A stretch of DNA of 57,706 nucleotides from Bradyrhizobium sp. WSM3983. GTDB lineage: Bacteria > Pseudomonadota > Alphaproteobacteria > Rhizobiales > Xanthobacteraceae. Positions 38,211 through 47,028 of this stretch are shown here, piece by piece. The translations under genes and the position numbers were made by a program. How positions within the stretch are numbered: the stretch's first letter is position 1; each line of letters starts with the position of its first letter. The stretch is taken from contig NZ_AXAY01000008.1 in the NCBI RefSeq assembly GCF_000473045.1, positions 270,329-328,034 on the forward strand, read 5' to 3'. The notes beneath the pieces are model-generated. The model saw only the letters and a program-made list of their open reading frames with translations, did no database searches and was not told the origin of the DNA.

Positions 38211-38350
38211 CGGCCCGCCGATCATGCTGACCGACAGCCGCGAAGCCGCGATCGCCAACGCCGTCAGCGTGCACCGAGCGTCGCGCGCCATGCGCGATTT
38301 GATTTGCAAGCGGGCATGCCGTCATACGGAGGCGTGCTCGTTTTCATTTG
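38211..38350. repeat. Direct-repeat copy B (degraded DUF1150 3' end)
   Basis: Nearly matches 36666-36822 but lacks 18 bases after GCC and has CGA in place of the TGA stop; the terminator stem survives in altered form. A short frame here would read PPIMLTDSREAAIANA, the DUF1150 end. It is not an independent gene. Confidence 0.8.
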
Positions 38351-38370
38351 GCGAGGTGATAGCTCCGGCT

Positions 38371-38441
38371 CGTCATTGCGAGCGTAGCTTTCCGCGGCGG
38401 GACTCTGGATTGCTTCGTCGCAAGGGCTCCTCGCAATGACG
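38371..38441. repeat. Palindromic repeat with CGTCATTGCGAG arms
   Basis: CGTCATTGCGAG at 38371 pairs with CTCGCAATGACG ending at 38441 (one base apart from perfect), enclosing about 47 bases. With the next repeat it fills the 290-base gap before ptsN. Confidence 0.7.
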
Positions 38442-38467
38442 GTGTCTGAGGCGACGGCGCGCCCAAC

Positions 38468-38594
38468 TCTCGTGTCCCGGACAAGCGAAGCGCAGAGCCG
38501 GGACCCAGGAGACGGCAACACGGGAAGTCGCGGTGACATGGGCCCCGGCTCTGCAGCGCACCGCTGAAGAAGCGCTGGGTCCGGGGCACGAGAG
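38468..38594. repeat. Nested palindromic repeat with CTCTCGTGTCCCGG arms
   Basis: Outer arms CTCTCGTGTCCCGG and CCGGGGCACGAGAG, inner arms GCAGAGCCGGGACCC and GGGCCCCGGCTCTGC. Both pairs match except for wobble-type changes, giving a two-level cruciform. Confidence 0.75.
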
Positions 38595-38639
38595 CGCGTT
38601 ACGTCGCTTGCTCTCTCGCAGTCCGCAATAACGAGAAGA

Positions 38640-39101
38640 TTACGCCGCCGTCGCCGGCGGCAGCGCCAGCACCGAATAGATCGCCTGGGCATCGCGCGAG
38701 GCGCGGAGCTTTTTGGCGATGTCCTGGTCGCGCAGCAGGCGGGCGATGCGAGCGAGCGCCTTCAGATGATCGGCGCCGGCGCCTTCGGGCGCGAGCAGCA
38801 GGAACACCAGATCGACCGGCTGGCCGTCCATCGCCTCGAAATCGATCGGGCGATCGAGCCGGGCGAACAGACCAAAAATCTTTTCCAGCTTGGGCAGCTT
38901 GCCGTGAGGAATGGCGACGCCGTAGCCGACTGCGGTGGTGCCGAGCTTCTCACGCTGGAGCAGCACCTCGAACACCGCGCGCTCGTTCTGGCCGGACAGC
39001 TCGGCCGCCTTGGCCGCGAGTTCCTGGAGCGCCTGCTTCTTGCTGTTGACCTTCAATGCCGGGAGAATCGCCTCGGGCGCGACCAGATCGGTAATCGGCA
39101 T
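38640..39101 (-). CDS. ptsN: Nitrogen-PTS EIIA protein PtsN
   Basis: A 153-residue EIIA-Ntr protein. The phospho-accepting histidine is His66 in GYGVAIPHGKLPKL. It accepts phosphate from NPr and signals nitrogen and potassium status through protein contacts. It follows hpf and rpoN on the same strand, the classical cluster order, though 209 bases separate it from hpf. Confidence 0.95.
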   Translation of the reverse strand: MPITDLVAPEAILPALKVNSKKQALQELAAKAAELSGQNERAVFEVLLQREKLGTTAVGYGVAIPHGKLPKLEKIFGLFARLDRPIDFEAMDGQPVDLVFLLLAPEGAGADHLKALARIARLLRDQDIAKKLRASRDAQAIYSVLALPPATAA

Positions 39102-39310
39102 GGAAGTGTTCCGAGGTGAATTAAACCGTCAGGTTCCGAATTGGCCGGCTCGATCAGATCGAGCCCGGCCGGCGTCAAGAAGGTGAAGCAGGAGGCGGAC
39201 TTAGCCCCGATCGTGATGTGGGGCGCTTCTACTCCAACGCAATCCCGGTGCCAACTCCCGCGTGCGGCTTTGCCCCGGTCATTGTTAAGGGCTGTGGTTG
39301 ATACGGGGTC

Positions 39311-39910
39311 CTAGCCGCCCGATTTGGCGCCCGGCGGGTCGATCCAGCCGACATTGCCGTCGGCCCGGCGGTAGATGATGTTCACCCGGCCCGAGGAGCC
39401 GTGCTGGAATACCAGGCAGGGTGCCCCGCTGAGGTCGAGTTCCATGACGGCCTCGCTGACCGACATCTGCTTCAGCGACGTCGTCGCCTCGGCGATGATT
39501 ACAGGGTTGTAGCCGGTGACCTCATCCGCTTCGCCGTCCTCGCCCGGCGCCTCCAGCACGTAAGCAGTCGCGTCGAGCGAAGCCAGCGCCGCGGAGGCGA
39601 CATGGGCCTTGCGGGCGGAGCGGTCCTTGAGCCGGCTCTTGTAGCGTTTGAGCCGCTTCTCGATCATCACGAGCGCCAGGTCAGCGCTGGCATAGGCGTC
39701 CGGCGCGTTCGAATCGGCTTCCAGCGTAATGCCGGAATCAAGATGCAGCGCACAGTCGGTGCGGAAACCGAAGCCGTCCTTGGAGAGCGTGATGTGTCCG
39801 GAATAATTGCCGTCGAAATATTTACGGAGGACCTCTTCGGTCCGGTCGGTCACGCGGCCGCGAAGGGCCTCACCGACGCTGACGCTCTTGCCCGAAATCC
39901 GAAGAGTCAT
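39311..39910 (-). CDS. hpf: Long-form ribosome hibernation-promoting factor
   Basis: A 199-residue protein with an S30AE/RaiA domain (about 1-110: LRISGKSVSVGEALRGRV) and a C-terminal dimerisation domain (about 135-195: EAVMELDLSGAPCLVFQH). The long form can pair ribosomes into 100S dimers in starved cells. The ATG at 39910 is chosen because the family starts MTLRISGK; the open frame extends upstream with unrelated sequence. Situated between rpoN and ptsN. Confidence 0.95.
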   Translation of the reverse strand: MTLRISGKSVSVGEALRGRVTDRTEEVLRKYFDGNYSGHITLSKDGFGFRTDCALHLDSGITLEADSNAPDAYASADLALVMIEKRLKRYKSRLKDRSARKAHVASAALASLDATAYVLEAPGEDGEADEVTGYNPVIIAEATTSLKQMSVSEAVMELDLSGAPCLVFQHGSSGRVNIIYRRADGNVGWIDPPGAKSGG

Positions 39911-39992
39911 GTGATGCCTCGCTTGGTTTGACTGCCTAGCTTGGATCGGTCGCGATGGGGGATGAGAGTAGCGCGATTTCGCGCCAGCGCAA

Positions 39993-41621
39993 TCAGGCCG
40001 GTTCGGTGTTGCGGGAGCGATCGGACATTGCGGTGGAGAGGATGTTACCAAGAGCGCTCTGCTTGTCACGACGGCGTTGCACCGAGGACGGAATGCGCAT
40101 GGCTTCGCGGTACTTCGCGACCGTGCGGCGGGCAATATCAATGCCCGAGGCGCGCAAGCGTTCCACGATGGTATCATCCGACAGGATCGCGGATGGCGCT
40201 TCCGAATCGATCAGCTGCTTGATGTGATGGCGCACGGCTTCGGCGGAGTGCGCCTCGCCGCCGTCGGCCGAGGCGATCGAGGCCGTAAAGAAATATTTCA
40301 ATTCGAATGTGCCGCGATTCGTCGCCATGTATTTGTTGGCGGTCACGCGCGACACCGTGGATTCATGCATCTGGATGGCGTCGGCCACCGCTTTGAGATT
40401 CAGCGGCCGCAGATGCGCGACACCGTGGGTGAAGAAGCCGTCCTGCTGGCGCACGATCTCGGTCGCAACTTTCAGAATGGTGCGGGCGCGCTGGTCGAGC
40501 GCGCGCACCAGCCAGGTCGCATTCTGCAGCGCGTCGGTGAAATACGACTTGTCGCCGTCCTTGCCTTTTTTCTTCGACAGCTCGGAATAGTAGGTCTGGT
40601 TCACAAGCACGCGCGGCAAGGTGTCGCTGTTGAGCTCGACATGCCAGCCGCCGTCCGGACCCGGGCGGACATAGACGTCGGGCACCATGGTCTGCAGCCG
40701 CGCCGAGCCGAACTTCATGCCGGGCTTGGGATTGAGGCGGCGGATCTCGCCGATCATGTCGCCGATATCCTCATCGTCGACGCCGCAAAGCTTGCGCAAG
40801 GCGGCGATGTCGCGCTTGGCGAGGAGATCGAGATGCTCGACCAGTGCCTGCATCGCCGGATCGTAACGGTCGAGCTCGCGAAGCTGGATCGCCAGGCATT
40901 CGCTTAAGTTGCGCGCGCAGACGCCGGGCGGATCGAATTTTTGCAGCACGGCAAGAACGCCCTCGACGTCGGCCTGCGTTGCGCCAAGCCGCTCGGCAGC
41001 CTGGCCGAGATCGGGCGGCAGATAGCCGGCCTCGTCGACGAGGTCGATCAGGTACTGCCCGATCATGCGCTGCGCCGCGCCGGTGAAGGCGACCGAGAGC
41101 TGCTCGGCAAGATGGTCGCCAAGCGTGGTTTCCGCGGCGACGAAGGCTTCGAGATTGTAGTCCTCGTCACCCGAGGCGCCGCCGCCCCATTCCGTATAGG
41201 TGGTGGGCGCCGCGTCCTGGGCGTTGCGCGCAGCCGCCTCGGCGGGCTCCTCGGAGAAGACGTTGTCCAGGCCCGTGTCCAGGGTCTGCTCGATCTCGGC
41301 GCGGGTGCCGAGATCCTTGCTCATCCATTCTTCCTGGCCAGGCTCGAACGCGTCGCCGCTGCCGCCAAAGCCATCATCGGCACCCGGACTGCCTGAATCG
41401 TCGCCATCATGATCGCTGAACTGGCCGGTTTCGGCCGGGGCTTCGCCGCCGGGGGCCTCGTCGTTGGCCCGCTCCAGGAGGGGATTACGCTCGAGTTCCT
41501 CTTCCACGAAGATCGTGAGATCGAGATTGGACAATTGCAGCAGCTTGATCGCCTGCATCAGCTGCGGCGTCATGACCAGCGACTGCGATTGCCGGAACTC
41601 TAATCTCTGCGAAAGCGCCAT
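39993..41621 (-). CDS. rpoN: RNA polymerase sigma-54 factor
   Basis: A 542-residue sigma-54. The activator-interacting region I begins LEFRQSQSLVMTPQLMQAI, an acidic glycine-rich linker covers about 55-130, and the DNA-binding RpoN box ARRTVAKYRE lies near the C-terminus. It directs nitrogen-fixation, nitrogen-assimilation and dicarboxylate transport promoters. It is flanked by lptB and hpf as in most proteobacteria. Confidence 0.97.
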   Translation of the reverse strand: MALSQRLEFRQSQSLVMTPQLMQAIKLLQLSNLDLTIFVEEELERNPLLERANDEAPGGEAPAETGQFSDHDGDDSGSPGADDGFGGSGDAFEPGQEEWMSKDLGTRAEIEQTLDTGLDNVFSEEPAEAAARNAQDAAPTTYTEWGGGASGDEDYNLEAFVAAETTLGDHLAEQLSVAFTGAAQRMIGQYLIDLVDEAGYLPPDLGQAAERLGATQADVEGVLAVLQKFDPPGVCARNLSECLAIQLRELDRYDPAMQALVEHLDLLAKRDIAALRKLCGVDDEDIGDMIGEIRRLNPKPGMKFGSARLQTMVPDVYVRPGPDGGWHVELNSDTLPRVLVNQTYYSELSKKKGKDGDKSYFTDALQNATWLVRALDQRARTILKVATEIVRQQDGFFTHGVAHLRPLNLKAVADAIQMHESTVSRVTANKYMATNRGTFELKYFFTASIASADGGEAHSAEAVRHHIKQLIDSEAPSAILSDDTIVERLRASGIDIARRTVAKYREAMRIPSSVQRRRDKQSALGNILSTAMSDRSRNTEPA

Positions 41622-41711
41622 CTAACAAGAACCGTTCCCAAAAATTGGTCCGATTCTTGCTTATCTTAGTCCTGGCCCGATGTACACGCCTTGACGAAAT
41701 GGAAAAAAGGG

Positions 41712-42713
41712 CTAGAGGCGGAATTCCTCGCCAAGGTAAAGGCGACGGACATCCGGATCCGCGACGATCTCGTCCGGGCTCCCCTCCGTCAGGATTTCAC
41801 CGGCATAGACGATATAGGCGCGATCGGTGAGGCCGAGCGTCTCGCGCACATTGTGGTCGGTGATGAGCACGCCGATGCCGCGATTGGTGAGATGGCGGAC
41901 GAGGTCCTGAATGTCGCCGACCGCGATCGGATCGATGCCGGCGAAGGGTTCGTCGAGCAGCATGTAGTTCGGACGCGTCGCCAGCGCACGCGCGATCTCG
42001 ACGCGGCGACGCTCGCCGCCGGACAGGGCGATCGACGGCGATTTCCGCAGGCGCGTGATGTTGAATTCGTCGAGCAGCGAGTCGAGCTGCTGCTCGCGCT
42101 TCTTGCGCGAGGGCTCGACCACTTCGAGCACGGCGCGGATGTTCTGCTCGACGGTGAGGCCGCGGAAGATCGAGGCTTCCTGCGGCAGATAGCCGATGCC
42201 GAGCCGCGCGCGCTGATACATCGGCAGCCTGGTGACGTCGTGGCCGTCGAGCTCGATCGCGCCGCGATCGGCCTTGATCAGGCCGGTAATCATGTAGAAC
42301 ACGGTGGTCTTGCCGGCACCGTTCGGACCGAGCAGACCGACGGCTTCGCCGCGCCGCACGTAGATGCTGACGCCGCGCACCACCTGGCGGCTGCCGAAAC
42401 TCTTTTCCACGCTATGCACAGCCAGGAAGCCCGGCCGCCGTAACAGCTGCGGTGCGCCCGCGCCGTTCGTCTTGGCACTGGCTTTGGGCTTGGCAGGTTG
42501 CGCCGTCGCCGGCCGCGGCCGCGGCCGAGCTTCGACGCCATAGGGGTCAGCGGCCTGCATGGGCTGGTCACGGGCAATCGGGGGCGTGTCCCGCACCGGG
42601 CTCGCCACGAGGCCGCCGACACTGTCACCGAGCGCGGTGATGTCCTGACGGGCAAATCCTGGCCGGCCGCGCTTGGCGGGGCGCCGACGGAACATGCTGA
42701 ATAGATCGACCAT
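41712..42713 (-). CDS. lptB: LPS export ATPase LptB with an N-terminal extension
   Basis: A 333-residue ATPase. Walker A GPNGAGKT is at 129-136, followed by the Q loop [10 protein letters not shown], signature LSGGERRR, Walker [13 protein letters not shown] and the H-loop. LptB powers LPS extraction by LptFG. The first 95 residues are additional to the usual 240-residue protein and are rich in Pro, Ala and Arg, likely disordered. Coordinates start at the ATG 42713; a later start cannot be excluded. Confidence 0.94.
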   Translation of the reverse strand: MVDLFSMFRRRPAKRGRPGFARQDITALGDSVGGLVASPVRDTPPIARDQPMQAADPYGVEARPRPRPATAQPAKPKASAKTNGAGAPQLLRRPGFLAVHSVEKSFGSRQVVRGVSIYVRRGEAVGLLGPNGAGKTTVFYMITGLIKADRGAIELDGHDVTRLPMYQRARLGIGYLPQEASIFRGLTVEQNIRAVLEVVEPSRKKREQQLDSLLDEFNITRLRKSPSIALSGGERRRVEIARALATRPNYMLLDEPFAGIDPIAVGDIQDLVRHLTNRGIGVLITDHNVRETLGLTDRAYIVYAGEILTEGSPDEIVADPDVRRLYLGEEFRL

Positions 42714-42947
42714 CCCCGCCTTCTAGCCTTCTACGGATCCTGCGCGGTGCTCGCGCGGTCTGCCGCGCCGGCCTCTCGCTTCGCCGACGCAGCATGGATA
42801 AAGGGATGTCTCATGCCCAGAGAAACACGCCCGAAAAGCGGCGGACCCCGCCTCGAAAGCCCTGCGGGCTAGATACAGTCTCGCCGGGCAAGCTTCAACC
42901 TCGGATCGGCGGCATCAGCGCCAAGCCGTTGAGTTTACTTTTGGAAT

Positions 42948-43661
42948 TTACTTTTGTTTACTTCCGCCGGGCAGTTGCAGGGGCGAGCCCGCGCCCGGGG
43001 CTACCGGCGTTCCGCACTTTCCATTCGAGCCGCCTTGGGACTGGATGAACAGGCCCTGCACCTTGCCGCTGTCGGATTCCACCCGGGAGACGCCGGTGGT
43101 CATGTCGACCATGAGGCGGTCGCCGCGCAGCACGTTCTGGCACTGCGTCAGCACCACGCCGCCGAGCATGGTGATGAGGTTGGTCTTGGTGTCGAACACC
43201 GCGGTCTCGCCTGTCACCACCTGGTCCTTCTGGGTGACCACAACATTGCCGCGCGCTTCCAGCCGTTTGATCGAGGAGGCGCCGCCCGGCCCAGGCGTCG
43301 CCGATTGCATAGGCGCCGCTTTCGCGCCCTTGGCTGGAGCCGCTTGCGGCGCCGCCTGCTTGTCGCTGTTCGATTCGTAGAACACCACCAGCGTCTTCGA
43401 AGTCATCGTGGTGTCGCCCTGCACCACCTTCACATTGCCCGAGAAGGTCGCCTCCTTCTTCTTGTCGCGCATCTCGAGCGATACAGCCTCGATCTGGATC
43501 GGCTGATCGCGGTTCTGCGAAAAGCCCTGCATCGCATTGGGCACGCCTTGCATCGTGCTTTGTGCGACGGCCGCACCGGTCGCAATCAGCGCAGCGCCGC
43601 CAAGCGCGATCGCTGCGACGATGGCGCGACGCTTGTCGTTGCGCGGAAAAAAATGGGCCAT
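42948..43661 (-). CDS. lptA: Periplasmic LPS transport protein LptA
   Basis: About 237 residues with a signal segment (IVAAIALGGAALIATGAAVA) and OstA/LptA repeats around IQIEAVSLEMRDKKKEATF, VKVVQGDTTMTSKTL and RLEARGNVVVTQ. An Ala/Pro-rich insert splits the domain. It bridges LPS across the periplasm. I choose the ATG at 43661; a GTG at 43670 overlaps the lptC stop (GTGA). The 234-base gap to lptB holds no gene that I can support. Confidence 0.9.
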   Translation of the reverse strand: MAHFFPRNDKRRAIVAAIALGGAALIATGAAVAQSTMQGVPNAMQGFSQNRDQPIQIEAVSLEMRDKKKEATFSGNVKVVQGDTTMTSKTLVVFYESNSDKQAAPQAAPAKGAKAAPMQSATPGPGGASSIKRLEARGNVVVTQKDQVVTGETAVFDTKTNLITMLGGVVLTQCQNVLRGDRLMVDMTTGVSRVESDSGKVQGLFIQSQGGSNGKCGTPVAPGAGSPLQLPGGSKQK

Positions 43662-43666
43662 GAAAA

Positions 43667-44449
43667 TCACTTTGAGTTCGCAGATTTGTTCTTGGACTTC
43701 GCCGGCGGCGGCGGCGCGGGCTGGTCGACGGGCGCAGCAGGAACGTCATCCGTGCTGATCTTGTCCAGATGCATCACCACATTGCCCTCGAAGCGGATGA
43801 CGTCGCCGCCTTCCGTGATGCGCAGTCTGTCGGCGGTCAGCGTGCCGTTGGTCAGCTTGACGTCGACATGATCATCGGAGGAGACCGTGCCCTTGGCCAT
43901 GTCGACGAAAGCCGAGTTCAACCGCGCCTCGTAGCCGGTCGAGGTGCGCAGGAAGATGTCCTTGTGCAAGTCGAGCTGCTGCTGCTTGTTGTCGAAGCGG
44001 CCGGTGCGGGCATCGAGCAGCAGGGTCGATCTGTCTTCCATCAGCACCTTCGCGCGCAGGTCATTGAGGTCGACATGGTCAGGGTCGGTGATGTCCTGCG
44101 TCGCGGTCTTGGCCCAGAGCTCGTAGGGTCGCTGATCCGGCGTGAAGCCGGACATGTGCGGCGATTCCATCGTGATCTTGGTGCCGGTCACCACCATGTT
44201 TCCGGAGTCGAGCTTCACGGGGATCTTGAAGGGATTGAGAAAGGTCGAGACCGCGACGATCGAGGCCATCGCCAGAACAACGGTCACCGGCACCGCGATG
44301 CGCAGAATCCGCACCAGGCGGCTGTGGCGCGCCGCGCCGGCAAACTTCGCCGCAAGCGCGGCGTCGTAGGTGGAAAACTGGGCCGAGTTCACCGCTGCTC
44401 CGGGGGCATCGCTTGCCTGGTCAGAAGGCTCCAATCGAGGGCGCCCCAT
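43667..44449 (-). CDS. lptC: LPS transport inner-membrane protein LptC
   Basis: A 260-residue bitopic protein. One span at about 43-65 (RILRIAVPVTVVLAMASIVAV) precedes the periplasmic LptC/OstA-like domain. The C-terminus is Pro/Ala/Lys-rich (PAPPPPAKSK). It receives LPS from LptBFG and passes it to LptA, encoded next. Only three bases around the lptA start separate the two genes. Confidence 0.92.
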   Translation of the reverse strand: MGRPRLEPSDQASDAPGAAVNSAQFSTYDAALAAKFAGAARHSRLVRILRIAVPVTVVLAMASIVAVSTFLNPFKIPVKLDSGNMVVTGTKITMESPHMSGFTPDQRPYELWAKTATQDITDPDHVDLNDLRAKVLMEDRSTLLLDARTGRFDNKQQQLDLHKDIFLRTSTGYEARLNSAFVDMAKGTVSSDDHVDVKLTNGTLTADRLRITEGGDVIRFEGNVVMHLDKISTDDVPAAPVDQPAPPPPAKSKNKSANSK

Positions 44450-44560
44450 TGTACCCGCGACCTCAGGAATATGCAGCCTTGCGCATATCAGCTTTGGACA
44501 GGCCGTTACGAAAGTGTCCGAAACGGGGCGGCAGCCTGATCCTGGCGGCCGCTCAAAGGC

Positions 44561-45175
44561 TCAGGAATGCGCGAAAATGTCCTCTTCCGCCCAGCCCTGG
44601 AGGTCGAGCAGGGCGCGGGTCGGCAGGAAGTCGAAACAGGCCTTGGCCAGCTGGGTGCGGCCCTCCCGGACCAGCATGGCGTCGAGCCGCTCGCGCAAGC
44701 CATGCAGATGCAGCACGTCGGAGGCGGCGTAGGCCAGCTGTGGCTCGGTCAGGCTGTCGGAACCCCAGTCGCTGGACTGCTGCTGCTTGGAGAGATCGAC
44801 ATTGAGCACCTCGCGCACGAGGTCCTTGAGGCCATGGCGGTCGGTATAGGTGCGGGTGAGGCGGGAGGCGATCTTGGTGCAGTAGATCGGGCCGGTCATG
44901 ACGCCAAAGGTCTGGTACAGCACCGCGACATCGAACCGCGCAAAATGGAAGATCTTCGTGATGGCGGGATTGGCGAGCAGGGCCTTCAGGTTCGGCGCGT
45001 CAGTGTGGCCCTTGGGGATCTGCACCACGTCGGCGCTGCCGTCGCCGGGCGAAAGCTGGACCACGCAGAGGCGGTCGCGGTGCGGGTTCAACCCCATGGT
45101 CTCGGTGTCGATCGCCACCGCGCCGGTGTAGCGGGTGAGGTCAGGCAGGTCGCCGCGATGCAGGCGTACGGTCAT
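44561..45175 (-). CDS. rnd: Ribonuclease D (exonuclease domain only)
   Basis: A 204-residue DEDDy 3'-5' exonuclease: ExoI AIDTETMG (Asp23, Glu25), ExoII FHFARFDVAVL and ExoIII YAASDVLHLHGL. The HRDC domains of the 375-residue E. coli enzyme are absent, so it is a short form. It follows lptC on the same strand, a common alphaproteobacterial position, and probably trims tRNA or other structured RNA. Confidence 0.93.
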   Translation of the reverse strand: MTVRLHRGDLPDLTRYTGAVAIDTETMGLNPHRDRLCVVQLSPGDGSADVVQIPKGHTDAPNLKALLANPAITKIFHFARFDVAVLYQTFGVMTGPIYCTKIASRLTRTYTDRHGLKDLVREVLNVDLSKQQQSSDWGSDSLTEPQLAYAASDVLHLHGLRERLDAMLVREGRTQLAKACFDFLPTRALLDLQGWAEEDIFAHS

Positions 45176-45297
45176 GGCGTTTCAAACCTCGGTCGAATCG
45201 GTGTGCTGGCCCAAGCTAGCGCCGGGGGCGGGAACTGGCGAGAGCCGGCCGCGATGTATCCGGTGCGCGGGGGTCGCGCAAGCGCGGACCGGGCGTT

Positions 45298-47028
45298 TCA
45301 GAGGCTTTCGGCCTGCTGCCTGACGGCGGAGACGCAGAGATGGCTGGTACGGAAGACGACATCGTCCTGCGCGGGCAGGGTCTCGCAGAGCGAAACGATG
45401 TAGCCGATGCCGTTGCGCGCGGCGTAGCCGAGGCGCGCCGCATGCGAGTCGAGCGCTGCGAGCTCGATCATCCTGGCGTGCCAGACCGGATAGTAGGACG
45501 GCGTCCACATCGCCGCCGCACCGCGCTTGTAGTCGACCCAGACGCGGCGATGCGAGACGAATTCAAACACGGCGCCGCGCGACAGCGCGATGACGATCGG
45601 CTCGACGGCCGCGTCCTCCGCCGGTTTCGGCGGAACGATGAACGTCGCATCCACCGGCGTCGTGTTGCGCGCCCAACGGCCGATATCGGTCCACTCGGCG
45701 ACGGCCTGGCCGTAGAGCCGGTTGACCCGAAAATTGCCCCAGGCTCCCACGGGCCAGAGAATCAACGCAGCGACGAACAGCGCCGCGTAACCGATCCTGC
45801 GATGCGAGTCCGGAACGGCATCCGGCGCGGATCTCTGATATTGCAGCAGCAGGATGACGGGCGTGGCGAACAGCAGCACCGTGCCCTCGATGCCAAGCGC
45901 CAGCACTACGAAACAGCCCGGCAGGAACAGCGCCGAGCGGTCATCGCGCAGCCAGCTGGTCGCGAGCGCCGCAACCGCAAGGCCAGCCAGCAGATAGAAG
46001 ATGGTGCCAGCGCGCAGCAGCTGAAGGTTGAGCACGAAGGGCGAGCCTGAGAGATAAGGCGCGACGAAGCCGACGAGATAGAGCGCGAGCGCAGCGAGAT
46101 AGGCCCAACGCAGCTCGCGCGCGTCAGCACCGAACCCCCAGAACGCGACGGCGCCGAGCAGGGCCACGGCAGCCGCGCCGACGATGTTCTTGAGCGCGAT
46201 CGCGTCGATCACGGAATGGCCGGCAAAGTATTCGTGCAGATATGCGAGATAGTCGAAGCCGAGCGGCTTGCCCAATTCCGGATTGGCCAGGATGGCGTGC
46301 AGCGCCGGATAGATGATCGGCGCCGAGATTGCGAGACCGAGCAGCGTGCGCGCGCAGATCGCTGCAAAGCTCGTCTCGGCCTGGAGCAGAAGGCTGATCG
46401 CGATGGCGACGAGCAGCGGCGCGATCCAGACCGCGACGAAGGCGTTGACGAAGAAGGTGATGCCGAGCGTGATCGCGGCTACCGTGAACCGTCCGCGCGC
46501 CGCGAAGTAGATCGCGAACAGCGAGGTGCCGTTGGCAATCTCCGAATGGGTAAAATAGTTCACGAACAGCCCGCCGGTCCCGGCTTGGGTGTAGCCGTCG
46601 AGGAAGCCGATCGAACAGAGAATCAGGCTGAAGACGATCTTGTCGCGCCGGGTCGTGACGCCGAGCAGCGAGGCACAGGCAAGGAAGCCTATGAAGGTGA
46701 GCAGCCGCGAGAGACAGTCGAGCACAAGGAACACGAGGCCGGTATCACCGACATATCTTTGCGTGTTGTCAAGCAGCACCCAGATGCCGGATGCGAAATA
46801 GCGCAGCGACTGCATGAAGGCGTCGTCGTGATATTGCGGCTCGGACGGCAGGCCTGCGACGATCGGCAGATGGAACAGATTGTTCTCGATGCCGAAGACA
46901 TAGCCGGTGCGCAGCATCGACAGCGCGGCGACGACGATCGCGATCAGCAGCGTTTCGGCGAACGCGGCGGACAGGCCAAGCGCGCCCTTGCGATCGCTGA
47001 GCGCCGCGCTCGGATGCGCCAGCGACAT
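45298..47028 (-). CDS. Polytopic membrane protein, GT-C glycosyltransferase-like
   Basis: A 576-residue protein with roughly eleven to thirteen spans and a C-terminal soluble part (about 440-576). After the first span, the external loop carries YHDDAFMQSLRYF with Asp68-Asp69, where GT-C enzymes keep an acidic motif. No exact family is recognised. The ATG at 47028 overlaps the stop of the UbiA-type gene (ATGA), linking it to polyprenyl-phosphate-sugar synthesis. I infer that it uses such a lipid-linked sugar, possibly arabinose. Confidence 0.75.
   Translation of the reverse strand: MSLAHPSAALSDRKGALGLSAAFAETLLIAIVVAALSMLRTGYVFGIENNLFHLPIVAGLPSEPQYHDDAFMQSLRYFASGIWVLLDNTQRYVGDTGLVFLVLDCLSRLLTFIGFLACASLLGVTTRRDKIVFSLILCSIGFLDGYTQAGTGGLFVNYFTHSEIANGTSLFAIYFAARGRFTVAAITLGITFFVNAFVAVWIAPLLVAIAISLLLQAETSFAAICARTLLGLAISAPIIYPALHAILANPELGKPLGFDYLAYLHEYFAGHSVIDAIALKNIVGAAAVALLGAVAFWGFGADARELRWAYLAALALYLVGFVAPYLSGSPFVLNLQLLRAGTIFYLLAGLAVAALATSWLRDDRSALFLPGCFVVLALGIEGTVLLFATPVILLLQYQRSAPDAVPDSHRRIGYAALFVAALILWPVGAWGNFRVNRLYGQAVAEWTDIGRWARNTTPVDATFIVPPKPAEDAAVEPIVIALSRGAVFEFVSHRRVWVDYKRGAAAMWTPSYYPVWHARMIELAALDSHAARLGYAARNGIGYIVSLCETLPAQDDVVFRTSHLCVSAVRQQAESL

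Noticed and set aside
38185..38439. Independent small gene in direct-repeat copy B
   Set aside because: Its translation is a shortened DUF1150 end running into repeat sequence; better explained as a degraded duplicate.
34404..38600. Complete prophage
   Set aside because: Only an integrase-like gene is present; no capsid, terminase, portal or lysis genes are seen.
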